Source of the DNA: Lachnospiraceae bacterium
GTDB lineage: Bacteria; Bacillota; Clostridia; Lachnospirales; Lachnospiraceae
Reading direction: 5' to 3'
Length of the DNA stretch: 64,000 bases
NCBI GenBank assembly: GCA_900767585.1
Contig: CAAFZP010000097.1
Location: forward strand, 1 to 64,000
This document shows, one piece after another, positions 16,054 to 24,558 of this stretch. The notes beneath the pieces were generated by a model that did not search any database, had not been told where the DNA came from, and saw nothing but the letters and a program-made list of their open reading frames with translations. The position numbers and the translations under genes are program-made. Every line of letters starts with the position of its first letter. The first letter of the stretch is position 1.

Positions 16054-17736
16054 CTACTTATTATCTAAATCCTGCTGATCAAAACAGGTTTCCAAAGCTG
16101 CTCCTGCAGCAACCATTGGCCATACCTTATCATCCTTACCGATGATACAATCAATCACAACCGGCTTATTTAACTCGATTGCCTGCTTCATGGCATCCTC
16201 AAATTCCTGAAGATTTGTAGCTCTGAAACCGGTCGCTCCAAGTGCATCCGCTACCTTCACGAAGTCAACCGAATCATCTAAGATTGTATTCGAATAACGC
16301 TTATCGTAGAACAATGTCTGCCACTGACGCACCATACCAAGCACATGGTTGTTGATTACAACCTGGATGATCGGCACATTGTAACGGCTGGCAGTCGCAA
16401 TCTCATTCATATTCATACGGAAACAGCCATCTCCCGCAATGTTGATTGCCATACGGTCCGGACGTCCGTACTTGGCACCGATACAGGCGCCAACGCCATA
16501 GCCCATTGTTCCGAGTCCGCCGGATGTCAGAAGCTGTCTTGGCTCTTTGAATTTATAATACTGGGCTGCCCACATCTGATGCTGTCCTACATCCGTTGTG
16601 ATTGTTGCATTGCCCTCTGTCAGCTCATAAATCTTGTTGATGATTGCCGGTCCCGAGAATTCATTCATATCCGCATGATCCGGATACTGCTCTTTGAGTG
16701 CATCGATCTGTGCTCTCCACTCCGGCTTCTTGGAAGCCTTGATTCTGGTAGAGATCATCTTCAGTATTTCTTTGGCATCACCGACAACACTTGCATCAAC
16801 TTCCACATTCTTATTGATTTCTGCTGCATCAACATCAATATGTAAAATCTTTGCCTGATTTGCGAACTTGCTTATATTACCGGTTACACGGTCTGAGAAT
16901 CTCGCACCAACGACGATTACCAGATCTGCCTGATTGATACCGAAGTTTGAAACCTTGGTTCCGTGCATACCGATCATACCTGTGTAACGATCGTCCGTTC
17001 CCGGAAATGCACCCTTGCCCATCAATGTATCACAGACAACTGCATCAATCTTCTCTGCAAATTTCTTCAGTTCCTTGGATGCATCTGCCGCAACAACGCC
17101 ACCACCGACAAGAATCATCGGTTTCTTCGAATTCTCAATCATCTTAATGGCTGTGTCGATATCCTCTGCACGGATTGTCTTAGTCACACGCTCGATTGGC
17201 TCCGGTGCCTTCGGCTCATAGTCTGCAACATTTGCAGTTACATCCTTTGTAATATCGACAAGAACCGGTCCCGGTCTGCCTGACTGTGCGATCTTGAATG
17301 CACGGCGGATCGTATCAGCCAGTTCATGTACATTCTTTACAATGAAGCTATGCTTCGTGATTGGCATAACTACACCTGCAATATCAATCTCCTGAAAGCT
17401 GTCCTTTCCAAGAAGAGAAACACCTACGTTTGCAGTGATTGCAACAAGCGGAATCGAATCCATATATGCGGTTGCAATACCGGTTACAAGATTGGTTGCA
17501 CCAGGGCCGGAAGTCGCCATACATACGCCAACTTTACCGGTAGCTCTTGCATATCCATCTGCTGCATGGCTTGCGCCCTGCTCATGAGATGTCAGGACAT
17601 GGTGAATCTCATCCTGATGCTTATACAATGCATCATAGACATTCAGGATCGTTCCTCCCGGATATCCAAATACTGTGTCAACGCCCTGTTCTTTCAGACA
17701 TTCAATCACTATTTCTGATCCAGTTAATTGTTTCAT
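16054..17736 (-). CDS. ilvB: Acetolactate synthase large subunit
   Basis: This TPP enzyme joins two pyruvates, or pyruvate and 2-oxobutyrate, in branched-chain amino-acid synthesis. The 560-residue protein shows the catalytic Glu in TSHEQGASHAADGYAR, FAD-region motifs in the middle and the TPP/Mg motif GDGCFRMNMNE. The start at 17736 (MKQLTG) follows AAGGAG; an upstream in-frame ATG eight codons earlier is less likely. The regulatory small subunit IlvN and ketol-acid reductoisomerase IlvC are not adjacent. A weak TTGACG/A-type promoter upstream may give it its own start. Confidence 0.95.
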   Translation of the reverse strand: MKQLTGSEIVIECLKEQGVDTVFGYPGGTILNVYDALYKHQDEIHHVLTSHEQGASHAADGYARATGKVGVCMATSGPGATNLVTGIATAYMDSIPLVAITANVGVSLLGKDSFQEIDIAGVVMPITKHSFIVKNVHELADTIRRAFKIAQSGRPGPVLVDITKDVTANVADYEPKAPEPIERVTKTIRAEDIDTAIKMIENSKKPMILVGGGVVAADASKELKKFAEKIDAVVCDTLMGKGAFPGTDDRYTGMIGMHGTKVSNFGINQADLVIVVGARFSDRVTGNISKFANQAKILHIDVDAAEINKNVEVDASVVGDAKEILKMISTRIKASKKPEWRAQIDALKEQYPDHADMNEFSGPAIINKIYELTEGNATITTDVGQHQMWAAQYYKFKEPRQLLTSGGLGTMGYGVGACIGAKYGRPDRMAINIAGDGCFRMNMNEIATASRYNVPIIQVVINNHVLGMVRQWQTLFYDKRYSNTILDDSVDFVKVADALGATGFRATNLQEFEDAMKQAIELNKPVVIDCIIGKDDKVWPMVAAGAALETCFDQQDLDNK

Positions 17737-17795
17737 AAACTTCTCCTTATCTACATACAACTTGATTTATCCTTTTTCTTCCTGTCAGATAACCA

Positions 17796-17825
17796 ATATC
17801 ACATAGGATAGCACAATGTTGTCAA
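17796..17825 (-). promoter_or_regulatory. Possible promoter of ilvB
   Basis: A consensus -35 TTGACA (minus strand, 17820-17825) lies 18 bases before TGATAT (17796-17801). The gap between ilvD and ilvB is about 100 bases, too short for a T-box leader, and I see no T-box core sequence in it. Confidence 0.35.
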
Positions 17826-17839
17826 TTATTCAATCATTT

Positions 17840-19504
17840 TTACTTCAGTTCCAAAACCGCGCCACGGTTACCGGATGTTACCATCTTTGCATATCTTGCC
17901 AGATATCCGGTTGTTACCTTTGGTTCTCTTGGTGTCCATGCCTCTTTCCGCTTTGCAAGCTCCTCATCGGAAACCTTCACATTAATCGTACATGCATCGA
18001 TATCAATGCTGATGATATCACCCTCTTCGATCAAAGCAATCGGACCTCCAACCGCTGCCTCCGGTGATACATGTCCGATGGAAGCGCCACGGCTTGCGCC
18101 CGAGAAACGTCCATCTGTGATCAGTGCTACCGAAGAACCAAGTCCCATACCTGCGATTGCAGATGTCGGATTCAGCATCTCCCGCATACCTGGGCCGCCC
18201 TTTGGTCCCTCGTAACGGATAACGACAACGTCGCCTTCCACGATCTTGCCACCCTTGATTGCTGCGATTGCATCTTCCTCACATTCAAATACACGCGCCG
18301 GACCTTCATGCTGCAGCATCTCCGGAACAACGGCAGACCGTTTGACTACAGAGCCATCCGGTGCGATATTTCCCTTCAATACGGCAAGTCCGCCGGTTGA
18401 GCTGTATGGATTTGCCATCGGACGGATTACTTCCGGATTCAGGTTCTTATGTCCCTTTACAGCCTCTCCGATTGTCTTGCCGGTTACTGTCATACAATCT
18501 TCATTGATCAGGCCTGCCTCACAGAGCTGGTTAATAACCGCATACACGCCGCCAGCCTCGTTCAAGTCTTCCATATATGTCGGGCCTGCCGGTGCTAAGT
18601 GACAAAGGTTTGGTGTCTTCGCACTGATTTCATTTGCCATAGAAATGTCGAAGTCAAACCCGATTTCATGTGCGATTGCCGGGATATGAAGCATAGAGTT
18701 TGTAGAACATCCAAGTGCCATATCGACTGTCAATGCGTTCATAATAGCATCTTTTGTGATGATGTCTCTTGGACAGATATTTTTCTTATACATCTCCATT
18801 ACTGCATAACCGGCACGCTTTGCGAGCTTCAGTCTCTCGGAATATACAGCTGGGATGGTTCCGTTTCCAGGAAGTCCCATACCGAGTGCCTCTGTCAGAC
18901 AGTTCATAGAGTTTGCGGTATACATACCGGAGCATGATCCACAGGTTGGACATGCATGGCACTCGAAATCATTGGCATCTTCTTCTGTCATCTTTCCTGC
19001 TGCATAGGAACCAACTGCCTCGAACATAGATGAAAGGCTTGTCTTATGTCCCTTCACATGGCCGGCGAGCATCGGACCACCGGATACGAATACAGTCGGT
19101 ACGTTGACTCTGGCTGCTGCCATCAGAAGTCCCGGTACATTCTTATCGCAGTTCGGGATCATGACAAGTGCATCAAACTGATGTGCAATTGCCATACACT
19201 CGGTTGAATCTGCGATCAGATCTCTTGTTACAAGGGAATACTTCATTCCGACATGTCCCATGGCGATACCGTCACAGACCGCGATTGCCGGGAACATCAC
19301 CGGCACACCGCCTGCTTCTGCTACGCCAAGCTTCACAGCCTGGGCAATTTTATCTAAGTTCATATGGCCGGGTACGATCTCGTTGTAAGAGCATACGATA
19401 CCAACCATCGGTTTCTTCATTTCTTCTTCTGTCATTCCAAGGGCGTTGAACAGGCTTCTGTGTGGTGCCTGCTGCATGCCAACCTTTACGTTATCACTCT
19501 TCAT
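17840..19504 (-). CDS. ilvD: Dihydroxy-acid dehydratase
   Basis: The Fe-S enzyme removes water from the dihydroxy acids that precede valine and isoleucine. The 554-residue protein has the cluster cysteines in PNCDKNVPG and in CPTCGSCSGMYTANSMNC, and the GxSGGPE-type region near MLNPTSAIAGMGLG. The length is standard. The ATG follows AAGGAAG. A long palindrome and a roughly 250-base gap separate it from leuB, and about 100 bases separate it from ilvB downstream. Confidence 0.96.
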   Translation of the reverse strand: MKSDNVKVGMQQAPHRSLFNALGMTEEEMKKPMVGIVCSYNEIVPGHMNLDKIAQAVKLGVAEAGGVPVMFPAIAVCDGIAMGHVGMKYSLVTRDLIADSTECMAIAHQFDALVMIPNCDKNVPGLLMAAARVNVPTVFVSGGPMLAGHVKGHKTSLSSMFEAVGSYAAGKMTEEDANDFECHACPTCGSCSGMYTANSMNCLTEALGMGLPGNGTIPAVYSERLKLAKRAGYAVMEMYKKNICPRDIITKDAIMNALTVDMALGCSTNSMLHIPAIAHEIGFDFDISMANEISAKTPNLCHLAPAGPTYMEDLNEAGGVYAVINQLCEAGLINEDCMTVTGKTIGEAVKGHKNLNPEVIRPMANPYSSTGGLAVLKGNIAPDGSVVKRSAVVPEMLQHEGPARVFECEEDAIAAIKGGKIVEGDVVVIRYEGPKGGPGMREMLNPTSAIAGMGLGSSVALITDGRFSGASRGASIGHVSPEAAVGGPIALIEEGDIISIDIDACTINVKVSDEELAKRKEAWTPREPKVTTGYLARYAKMVTSGNRGAVLELK

Positions 19505-19549
19505 TTTTGTCTTCCTTTCTCATAATAACTAATTTACACATTGACTATG

Positions 19550-19704
19550 GAGATAGGACAAATACGAAATTCATGCAGACACGCTCTCGCTCAGTGACAC
19601 CACGCAGCGGCACTAAATTCACTGCACCAACTGCGTTGGCACAGTTCATTAAGTGCCGGCGTGTTGCAATGGTCTGCATTGAATTTGGTATTTTGTCCTA
19701 TCTC
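19550..19704. repeat. Long imperfect palindrome (155 bases) between leuB and ilvD
   Basis: GAGATAGGACAAATAC (from 19550) pairs with GTATTTTGTCCTATCTC ending at 19704, and the pairing continues through GAAATTCATGCAGAC, a CACGC-GG-CACT segment and ACTGCACCAA / TTGGCACAGT around a five-base loop near 19633. An extra 20 bases (CTCTCGCTCAGTGACAC region) bulge on the left. The sequence is unrelated to the 4.6 kb palindrome but built the same way. No gene is seen in 19505-19760. As RNA it could terminate or attenuate between leuB and ilvD. Confidence 0.75.
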
Positions 19705-19760
19705 ATCTACTCTCTTAATTACATTAATGATAAATCGCCAAAAAATTCTTCCTTAACCAC

Positions 19761-20843
19761 TTAAATTCTTTCTACAATCTTGTCACCCATCTCGTTACAG
19801 CCGACAAGGGTTGTGCCTTCGGACACGATATCGCATGTACGGAAGCCGTCTATAAGCACCTGCTTGACTGCGTTCTCGATGGCATCTGCCTCTTTGTCGA
19901 GGTCGAATGTGTAACGGAGCATCATCGCTGCGGAAAGAATCGTTGCAATCGGGTTTGCCTTGTCCTGTCCGGCAATATCCGGTGCTGAACCACCGCTTGG
20001 CTCGTACATACCGAATTTTGTTTCGTTTAAGGATGCGGATGCCAGCATACCGATGGAACCTGTAATCATAGATGCCTCATCGGACAAGATATCACCAAAC
20101 ATATTCTCTGTTAATACGACATCGAACTGTGCCGGATCTTTGACGAGCTGCATTGCACAGTTATCAACAAGCATATGCTCATATGTGACTTCCGGATAAT
20201 CCTTTGCAACCTCTTCTACAATCTTTCTCCAGAGTCTTGAGGAATCAAGCACGTTTGCCTTATCAACACTTGTTACCTTCTTACGGCGCTTCATTGCGAT
20301 ATCAAAGCCCTTGATTGCGATACGGCGGATCTCATTTTCGTTATAAGTCAGTGTATCTACAGCCGTCATCACACCATCGACTTTCTTTGTCTCTCTTGCA
20401 CCGAAGTAAAGACCACCGGTCAGCTCACGCATGATCATCATATCGAAACCACGGTCTGCAATCTCTTCCTTTAAAGGACATGCACCCTTTAACTGCTCAT
20501 AAAGATTTGCCGGTCTTAAGTTTGCAAAAAGTCCTAATTCCTTACGAATCTTCAAAAGTCCGGCTTCCGGTCTCTTCTCCGGTGGAAGCTTATACCAAGG
20601 CGATGTGCTTGTATTGCCGCCGATAGAACCAAGCAATACCGCATCGCTTGCCTTTGCTCTTGCGACTGTTTCGTCAGTCAGCGGAACGCCATGCGCATCA
20701 ATCGAACATCCGCCCATCAAAAGCTGCTCATAGTTAAATGTATGTCCAAACTTTTCTCCGACTGCGTCTAACACTTTCATTGCCTGTGTGACAACTTCTG
20801 GTCCGATACCGTCTCCTTTGATTACTGCAATATTACAATTCAT
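19761..20843 (-). CDS. leuB: 3-isopropylmalate dehydrogenase
   Basis: The NAD enzyme oxidises and decarboxylates 3-isopropylmalate to the ketoacid precursor of leucine. The 360-residue protein begins IAVIKGDGIGPEV and shows the substrate arginines in RKELGLFANLRP, the metal-binding Asp pair in GDILSDEASMI and the NAD site EPSGGSAPDIAG. Size is standard. It is the third gene of leuC-leuD-leuB, about 25 bases after leuD. Confidence 0.96.
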   Translation of the reverse strand: MNCNIAVIKGDGIGPEVVTQAMKVLDAVGEKFGHTFNYEQLLMGGCSIDAHGVPLTDETVARAKASDAVLLGSIGGNTSTSPWYKLPPEKRPEAGLLKIRKELGLFANLRPANLYEQLKGACPLKEEIADRGFDMMIMRELTGGLYFGARETKKVDGVMTAVDTLTYNENEIRRIAIKGFDIAMKRRKKVTSVDKANVLDSSRLWRKIVEEVAKDYPEVTYEHMLVDNCAMQLVKDPAQFDVVLTENMFGDILSDEASMITGSIGMLASASLNETKFGMYEPSGGSAPDIAGQDKANPIATILSAAMMLRYTFDLDKEADAIENAVKQVLIDGFRTCDIVSEGTTLVGCNEMGDKIVERI

Positions 20844-20873
20844 GATTTTTTCTCCATTTCCTGTTATCGAAAC

Positions 20874-21368
20874 TTAATTACTCTCTTTTGCATTGATATA
20901 GTTGATCAGACCGCCCTCTTTGATGATCTTCTGCATGAACGGCGGGAATGCCTGTCCCTTGAACTCGGTTCCCTTTGTCTTGTTGTAGATCATACCGCTG
21001 TCAAAATCAACCTCTACCATATCGCCTGCCTCGATTCCTTTGGCTGCCTCCGGACACTCAATGATCGGAAGACCGATGTTGATCGCATTACGATAGAAAA
21101 TTCTCGCAAATGTCTCAGCGATTACACAGCTGATGCCGGATGCCTTGATTGCGATCGGGGCATGCTCTCTGGATGAGCCGCATCCAAAGTTCTTATTTGC
21201 TACCATGATATCGCCCGGTTTCACACGCTTTACGAAGTCCTTATCGATATCCTCCATACAGTTTTTCGCAAGCTCCGCAGGATCTGAAGAGTTCAGATAT
21301 CTTGCCGGAATGATTACGTCTGTATCTACATTGTCACCATATTTATGTACTGTTCCGTATGCTTTCAT
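20874..21368 (-). CDS. leuD: 3-isopropylmalate dehydratase small subunit
   Basis: LeuD is the swivelling small subunit that completes the isopropylmalate isomerase with LeuC. The 164-residue protein carries the family segment NFGCGSSREHAP and the YRNAINIGLP motif. The start at 21368 (MKAYGTV) is chosen because GGAGGGAGAAAC lies just upstream; an ATG five codons earlier overlaps that site. It follows leuC by about 16 bases. Confidence 0.95.
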   Translation of the reverse strand: MKAYGTVHKYGDNVDTDVIIPARYLNSSDPAELAKNCMEDIDKDFVKRVKPGDIMVANKNFGCGSSREHAPIAIKASGISCVIAETFARIFYRNAINIGLPIIECPEAAKGIEAGDMVEVDFDSGMIYNKTKGTEFKGQAFPPFMQKIIKEGGLINYINAKESN

Positions 21369-21384
21369 AGTTTCTCCCTCCATC

Positions 21385-22647
21385 TTAGTTCAATTCACAT
21401 GGGCAGCTGATTTTACCTGTAATCGCAGACGCTGCTGCAACCGCCGGACTTGCCAGATATACCTCGGAATCTACATGTCCCATACGTCCGACGAAATTAC
21501 GGTTGGTTGTAGAAACACACTTTTCACCGGCTGCCATAACACCCATATGTCCACCTAAGCATGGTCCACAGGTTGGAGTTGACACGATTGCACCTGCCTC
21601 GATAAATGCTTTGGTAAGACCTTCCTCAAGCATCTGCAGATAAACTTCCTGTGTACCAGGGATGACGATGACACGTACGCCCTTCGCCACATGTCTGCCC
21701 TTGATGATGTCCGCAGCGATACGCATATCAGAGATTCTTCCGTTTGTACAGGAACCGATGACTACCTGATCGATCTTGATATCACCGACTTCATCGATTG
21801 TCTTTGTATTCTCCGGAAGATGCGGGAATGCAACAGTTGGCTTCAGAGTCGAAAGATCAATTGTGTATTCCTCGTCATAAACTGCATCAGCATCTGCCTC
21901 ATACTTTGTATATGCCTTCGTTGAATGTTCCTTCATATAAGCTTCTGTCTGCTCATCCACCGGGAAGATACCGTTCTTCGCGCCTGCCTCGATTGCCATG
22001 TTCGCAATCGTGAAACGGTCATCCATGGTAAGGTTCCTGATACCCTCACCTACAAATTCCATAGACTTATAGAGTGCGCCGTCCACACCGATCATACCAA
22101 TGATGTGAAGAATCACATCTTTCCCGCTGATATATGGTGCTTTCTCTCCTACGATATTAAACTTGATTGCAGATGGCACCTTAAACCATGCCTTGCCCGT
22201 CACCATACCGGCTGCCATATCCGTACTGCCGACACCTGTGGAGAATGCGCCGAGGGCACCGTAAGTACATGTATGTGAATCGGCACCGATACATGTCTCG
22301 CCTGCAACGATCAATCCTTTTTCCGGAAGCAATGCATGCTCAATTCCCATCTCTCCGACATCGAAGAAATTCACGATTTCATTTTTTCCGGAGAACTCGC
22401 GTACGCATTTGCAATGCTCTGCACTCTTAATATCTTTATTCGGTGTGAAGTGATCCATAACAAGCGCAATCTTGCTCTTATCAAACACTTCCTTCTTATT
22501 AAACTTTTCCATCTCGTGAATGGCAACTGGTGTTGTGACATCGTTACCAAGCACTAAATCCAAATCTGCCTCAATCAACTGTCCTGCTTCCACACTTGCA
22601 AGACCTGCATGTTTCGCAAGTATTTTCTGCGTCATGGTCATTCCCAT
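21385..22647 (-). CDS. leuC: 3-isopropylmalate dehydratase large subunit
   Basis: LeuC holds the 4Fe-4S cluster and isomerises 2- to 3-isopropylmalate. The roughly 420-residue protein is the shorter, homoaconitase-like LeuC common in Clostridia. Cluster residues are seen in VIGSCTNGR and TCGPCLGG; GADSHTCTYGALGAFSTGVG is the N-terminal signature. Three ATGs lie close together; 22647 is eight bases after AGGAGG and is preferred over 22653, which is too close. A promoter about 30 bases upstream and a LysR-type operator just beyond make this the first gene of the leu operon. Confidence 0.95.
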   Translation of the reverse strand: MGMTMTQKILAKHAGLASVEAGQLIEADLDLVLGNDVTTPVAIHEMEKFNKKEVFDKSKIALVMDHFTPNKDIKSAEHCKCVREFSGKNEIVNFFDVGEMGIEHALLPEKGLIVAGETCIGADSHTCTYGALGAFSTGVGSTDMAAGMVTGKAWFKVPSAIKFNIVGEKAPYISGKDVILHIIGMIGVDGALYKSMEFVGEGIRNLTMDDRFTIANMAIEAGAKNGIFPVDEQTEAYMKEHSTKAYTKYEADADAVYDEEYTIDLSTLKPTVAFPHLPENTKTIDEVGDIKIDQVVIGSCTNGRISDMRIAADIIKGRHVAKGVRVIVIPGTQEVYLQMLEEGLTKAFIEAGAIVSTPTCGPCLGGHMGVMAAGEKCVSTTNRNFVGRMGHVDSEVYLASPAVAAASAITGKISCPCELN

Positions 22648-22682
22648 AATCATTTCCTCCTAGTTCTACTAATAATGTTAAA

Positions 22683-22712
22683 ATCATACCATATTTCTTT
22701 CTATAATTACAA
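22683..22712 (-). promoter_or_regulatory. Promoter of leuCDB
   Basis: On the minus strand TTGTAA (22707-22712) and TATGAT (22683-22688) are 18 bases apart. The start of transcription would fall near 22676, giving a leader of about 28 bases, too short for a T-box or leader-peptide attenuator. Control therefore probably acts at initiation through the divergent LysR protein. Confidence 0.6.
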
Positions 22713-22732
22713 TATATAATATGAATACCGTT

Positions 22733-22749
22733 TATAACTTGTGGTTATA
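22733..22749. promoter_or_regulatory. LysR-type operator (TATAAC-N5-GTTATA)
   Basis: A perfect 6-5-6 palindrome lies between leuC and the LysR gene. It fits the T-N11-A rule of LysR regulators and is centred about 65 bases upstream of the predicted leuC start of transcription, the classical recognition-site position. Its right half overlaps the TTGTGG -35 of the divergent regulator promoter, which predicts autorepression. Confidence 0.7.
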
Positions 22750-22767
22750 GTTTAGATATGCTATATT
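22739..22767 (+). promoter_or_regulatory. Promoter of the LysR-type gene
   Basis: TTGTGG (22739-22744) and TATATT (22762-22767) are exactly 17 bases apart on the plus strand. The -35 is inside the LysR palindrome. The leader of about 100 bases holds a perfect inverted repeat at 22801-22826. Confidence 0.6.
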
Positions 22768-22800
22768 AAATCCAGCTGAAATTATTTATAATATGAAAAT

Positions 22801-22826
22801 GGAATATTATCTATATGAAATATTCC
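22801..22826. promoter_or_regulatory. Perfect 8-base inverted repeat in the regulator leader
   Basis: GGAATATT (22801-22808) and AATATTCC (22819-22826) flank a ten-base loop. It lies in the leader of the LysR gene, past its promoter. It may be a second protein site or an RNA hairpin; the sequence does not decide. Confidence 0.5.
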
Positions 22827-22874
22827 AATGTTATAAGAAAGATTCGTTCACATGGAAAGAAATGAGAGGATGTT

Positions 22875-23906
22875 ATGTTTGATAATCTGAATTATTACAG
22901 AGTCTTTTATACCGTTGCAAATACCGGAAATATCAGCAAAGCCGCTGATATGCTGTTTATCAGCCAGCCTGCGATCTCGAAAGCAATCTCCAAGCTTGAG
23001 GACGGACTGCATGTGAAGCTCTTTTTGCGTTCTTCCAAAGGTGTGACGCTGACGGACGAGGGACAGGTATTGTATAATCATATCGAGAAGGCATTTTCAA
23101 ATATCTCACAGGGTGAAGATGAAATACGACATATCCACGAACTTGGCATTGGACAATTAAAGGTTGGCGTCAGCACTTCGCTTTGCAAACATATTTTATT
23201 AGACAAGCTGCAGGTCTTTATCTCTGAAAATCCCCATATCAAGATTATCATCGACTGTCATTCCACTGTCAACACACTAAAGCTTCTAAATGACGGGCGC
23301 ATCGACATCGGGCTGATCTGCAAGACAGACATTCCTGCCGGCTTTGAATATCAGGATGTCAGCACAATTCACGACATCTTTGTTGTAAATGAAACTTACC
23401 TCTCCAACCTGCACCTGCGGGAACAGGAAGAGCTGGTGCCGGAGCAAGTAAACCCGTGGCTTTTTGCCGGAAATCTGACCGGCATTATGGGGAATATACA
23501 GGGTACTGGTACAGATGAAAGCCGAAAGAATAGCAGCCTGTCTGTACAATCCGAAAATGAAGCCGGATTTGCCATGAAAGATATTTTGGAAAAATCAAAT
23601 CTGATGTTACTGGAAAAGAATAATATTACACGAACACATATTGATGATTATCTGGAATCCGAGGGCATTCACCCTCAGCAGATCCTCGAAGTAAATAATA
23701 TGGATCTGCTGATTGACTTTGCAGCCATCGGTATGGGCGTTGCCAGTGTCGTACGGGAGTTTGCAACGGACTATCTGGTTTCCGGGCAGATCTTAGAGCT
23801 TCCGCTCTCCCACCCGGTTGCGGAGCGTACTGTCGGGTTCGTGTACCCGAAGAGCCGAGAAAAGTCAGAGGTGTTAAGAAAGTTTCTGGGGATGTGGGAA
23901 TGCTAA
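22875..23906 (+). CDS. LysR-type transcriptional regulator, probably of the leu operon
   Basis: This is the only accepted plus-strand gene and is divergent from leuCDB. The N-terminal winged helix-turn-helix (residues 1-65) reads YRVFYTVANTGNISKAADMLFISQ followed by PAISKAISKLE, typical of LysR proteins. The effector domain (about 90-340) is present. At 343 residues it is longer than the usual 295-305; the excess lies around residues 190-240, a Ser/Asn/Thr-rich stretch. Regulation of leucine synthesis is inferred from the divergent layout and the shared operator. Its stop codon overlaps that of convergent hicB. Confidence 0.88.
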   Translation: MFDNLNYYRVFYTVANTGNISKAADMLFISQPAISKAISKLEDGLHVKLFLRSSKGVTLTDEGQVLYNHIEKAFSNISQGEDEIRHIHELGIGQLKVGVSTSLCKHILLDKLQVFISENPHIKIIIDCHSTVNTLKLLNDGRIDIGLICKTDIPAGFEYQDVSTIHDIFVVNETYLSNLHLREQEELVPEQVNPWLFAGNLTGIMGNIQGTGTDESRKNSSLSVQSENEAGFAMKDILEKSNLMLLEKNNITRTHIDDYLESEGIHPQQILEVNNMDLLIDFAAIGMGVASVVREFATDYLVSGQILELPLSHPVAERTVGFVYPKSREKSEVLRKFLGMWEC

Positions 23907-24298
23907 ATTCCCATCTTCTTCATCAACGCCTCTTGAAGCACCTGAGAAAAATTTATATCATGCTCCATCGCTGCTTCATTTAACCATTCCGGGATGCTAA
24001 GTGTTTTCTTCACAGATTTTGTGTTGTGTTTTTTCCTGTACTGTACCAGATCAAATTCAATCAAGCAGGAAAAATCGCCCTCCTGTAATATATAATCCAC
24101 AGGAGCAGATACTTCCGGCAACGATTCTTCGTTTTTCAGCCGGTCATCAATGCATAATCCCATTGCCTCTACCGCCATCTCGTACGCTTCTTCCATTGTT
24201 TCTCCCTGTGTCATACATTCCGGAAAGTCTGGAAATGAAATCCAATAACCACCCTTCTTGTCGTTATGAAATATAGCCGGATAAAAATAATGATGCAT
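23903..24298 (-). CDS. hicB: HicB-family antitoxin
   Basis: The 131-residue protein has the partial RNase-H-like HicB fold at the N terminus (YPAIFHNDKKGGYWISFPDF then TMEEAYEMAVEAM) and a C-terminal ribbon-helix-helix-like region (KKTLSIPEWLNEAAMEHDIN). It should neutralise HicA and repress the operon. It starts two bases after the hicA stop behind GGAGGAG, so the genes are one unit with the usual toxin-first order. Its stop overlaps that of the convergent LysR gene by four bases. Confidence 0.9.
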   Translation of the reverse strand: MHHYFYPAIFHNDKKGGYWISFPDFPECMTQGETMEEAYEMAVEAMGLCIDDRLKNEESLPEVSAPVDYILQEGDFSCLIEFDLVQYRKKHNTKSVKKTLSIPEWLNEAAMEHDINFSQVLQEALMKKMGI

Positions 24299-24300
24299 AG

Positions 24301-24498
24301 TTATTTCTCCTCCTTTATTCCTGCCTGTTTTAATATTGCCTGTTCTAAACCTGTTTTCAAATCTTTACAATGATATGGCACAATCACTGTTTTGTGCGTT
24401 TCTTTATTCGTTAATTTCACATGTGATCCATTTTGCGATATAATTTCAAATCCATGTTTCTTCAGTTTTTTGATCATTGCTTTTGATGTTGTTGGCAT
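24301..24498 (-). CDS. hicA: HicA-family mRNA interferase toxin
   Basis: A 65-residue double-stranded-RNA-binding-fold toxin of type II TA systems. The family pattern is clear: KKHGFEIISQNGSHVKLTN with the catalytic His at residue 26, then a C-terminal KTGLEQAILKQAGI helix. The open frame continues upstream to 24816 through a hairpin repeat, but the true start is the ATG at 24498, preceded by AAGGAG. Its activity would be to cut mRNA when HicB is lost. The intact catalytic His suggests a working toxin. Confidence 0.92.
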   Translation of the reverse strand: MPTTSKAMIKKLKKHGFEIISQNGSHVKLTNKETHKTVIVPYHCKDLKTGLEQAILKQAGIKEEK

Positions 24499-24558
24499 AT
24501 TGTTCTCCTTTTTATTATTGTATACGTATTTATACGTATTGTCAATAAAAAAAGAGGG

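Noticed and set aside
17737..17839. T-box leader for ilvB
   Set aside because: The gap is too short and the T-box core is not seen.
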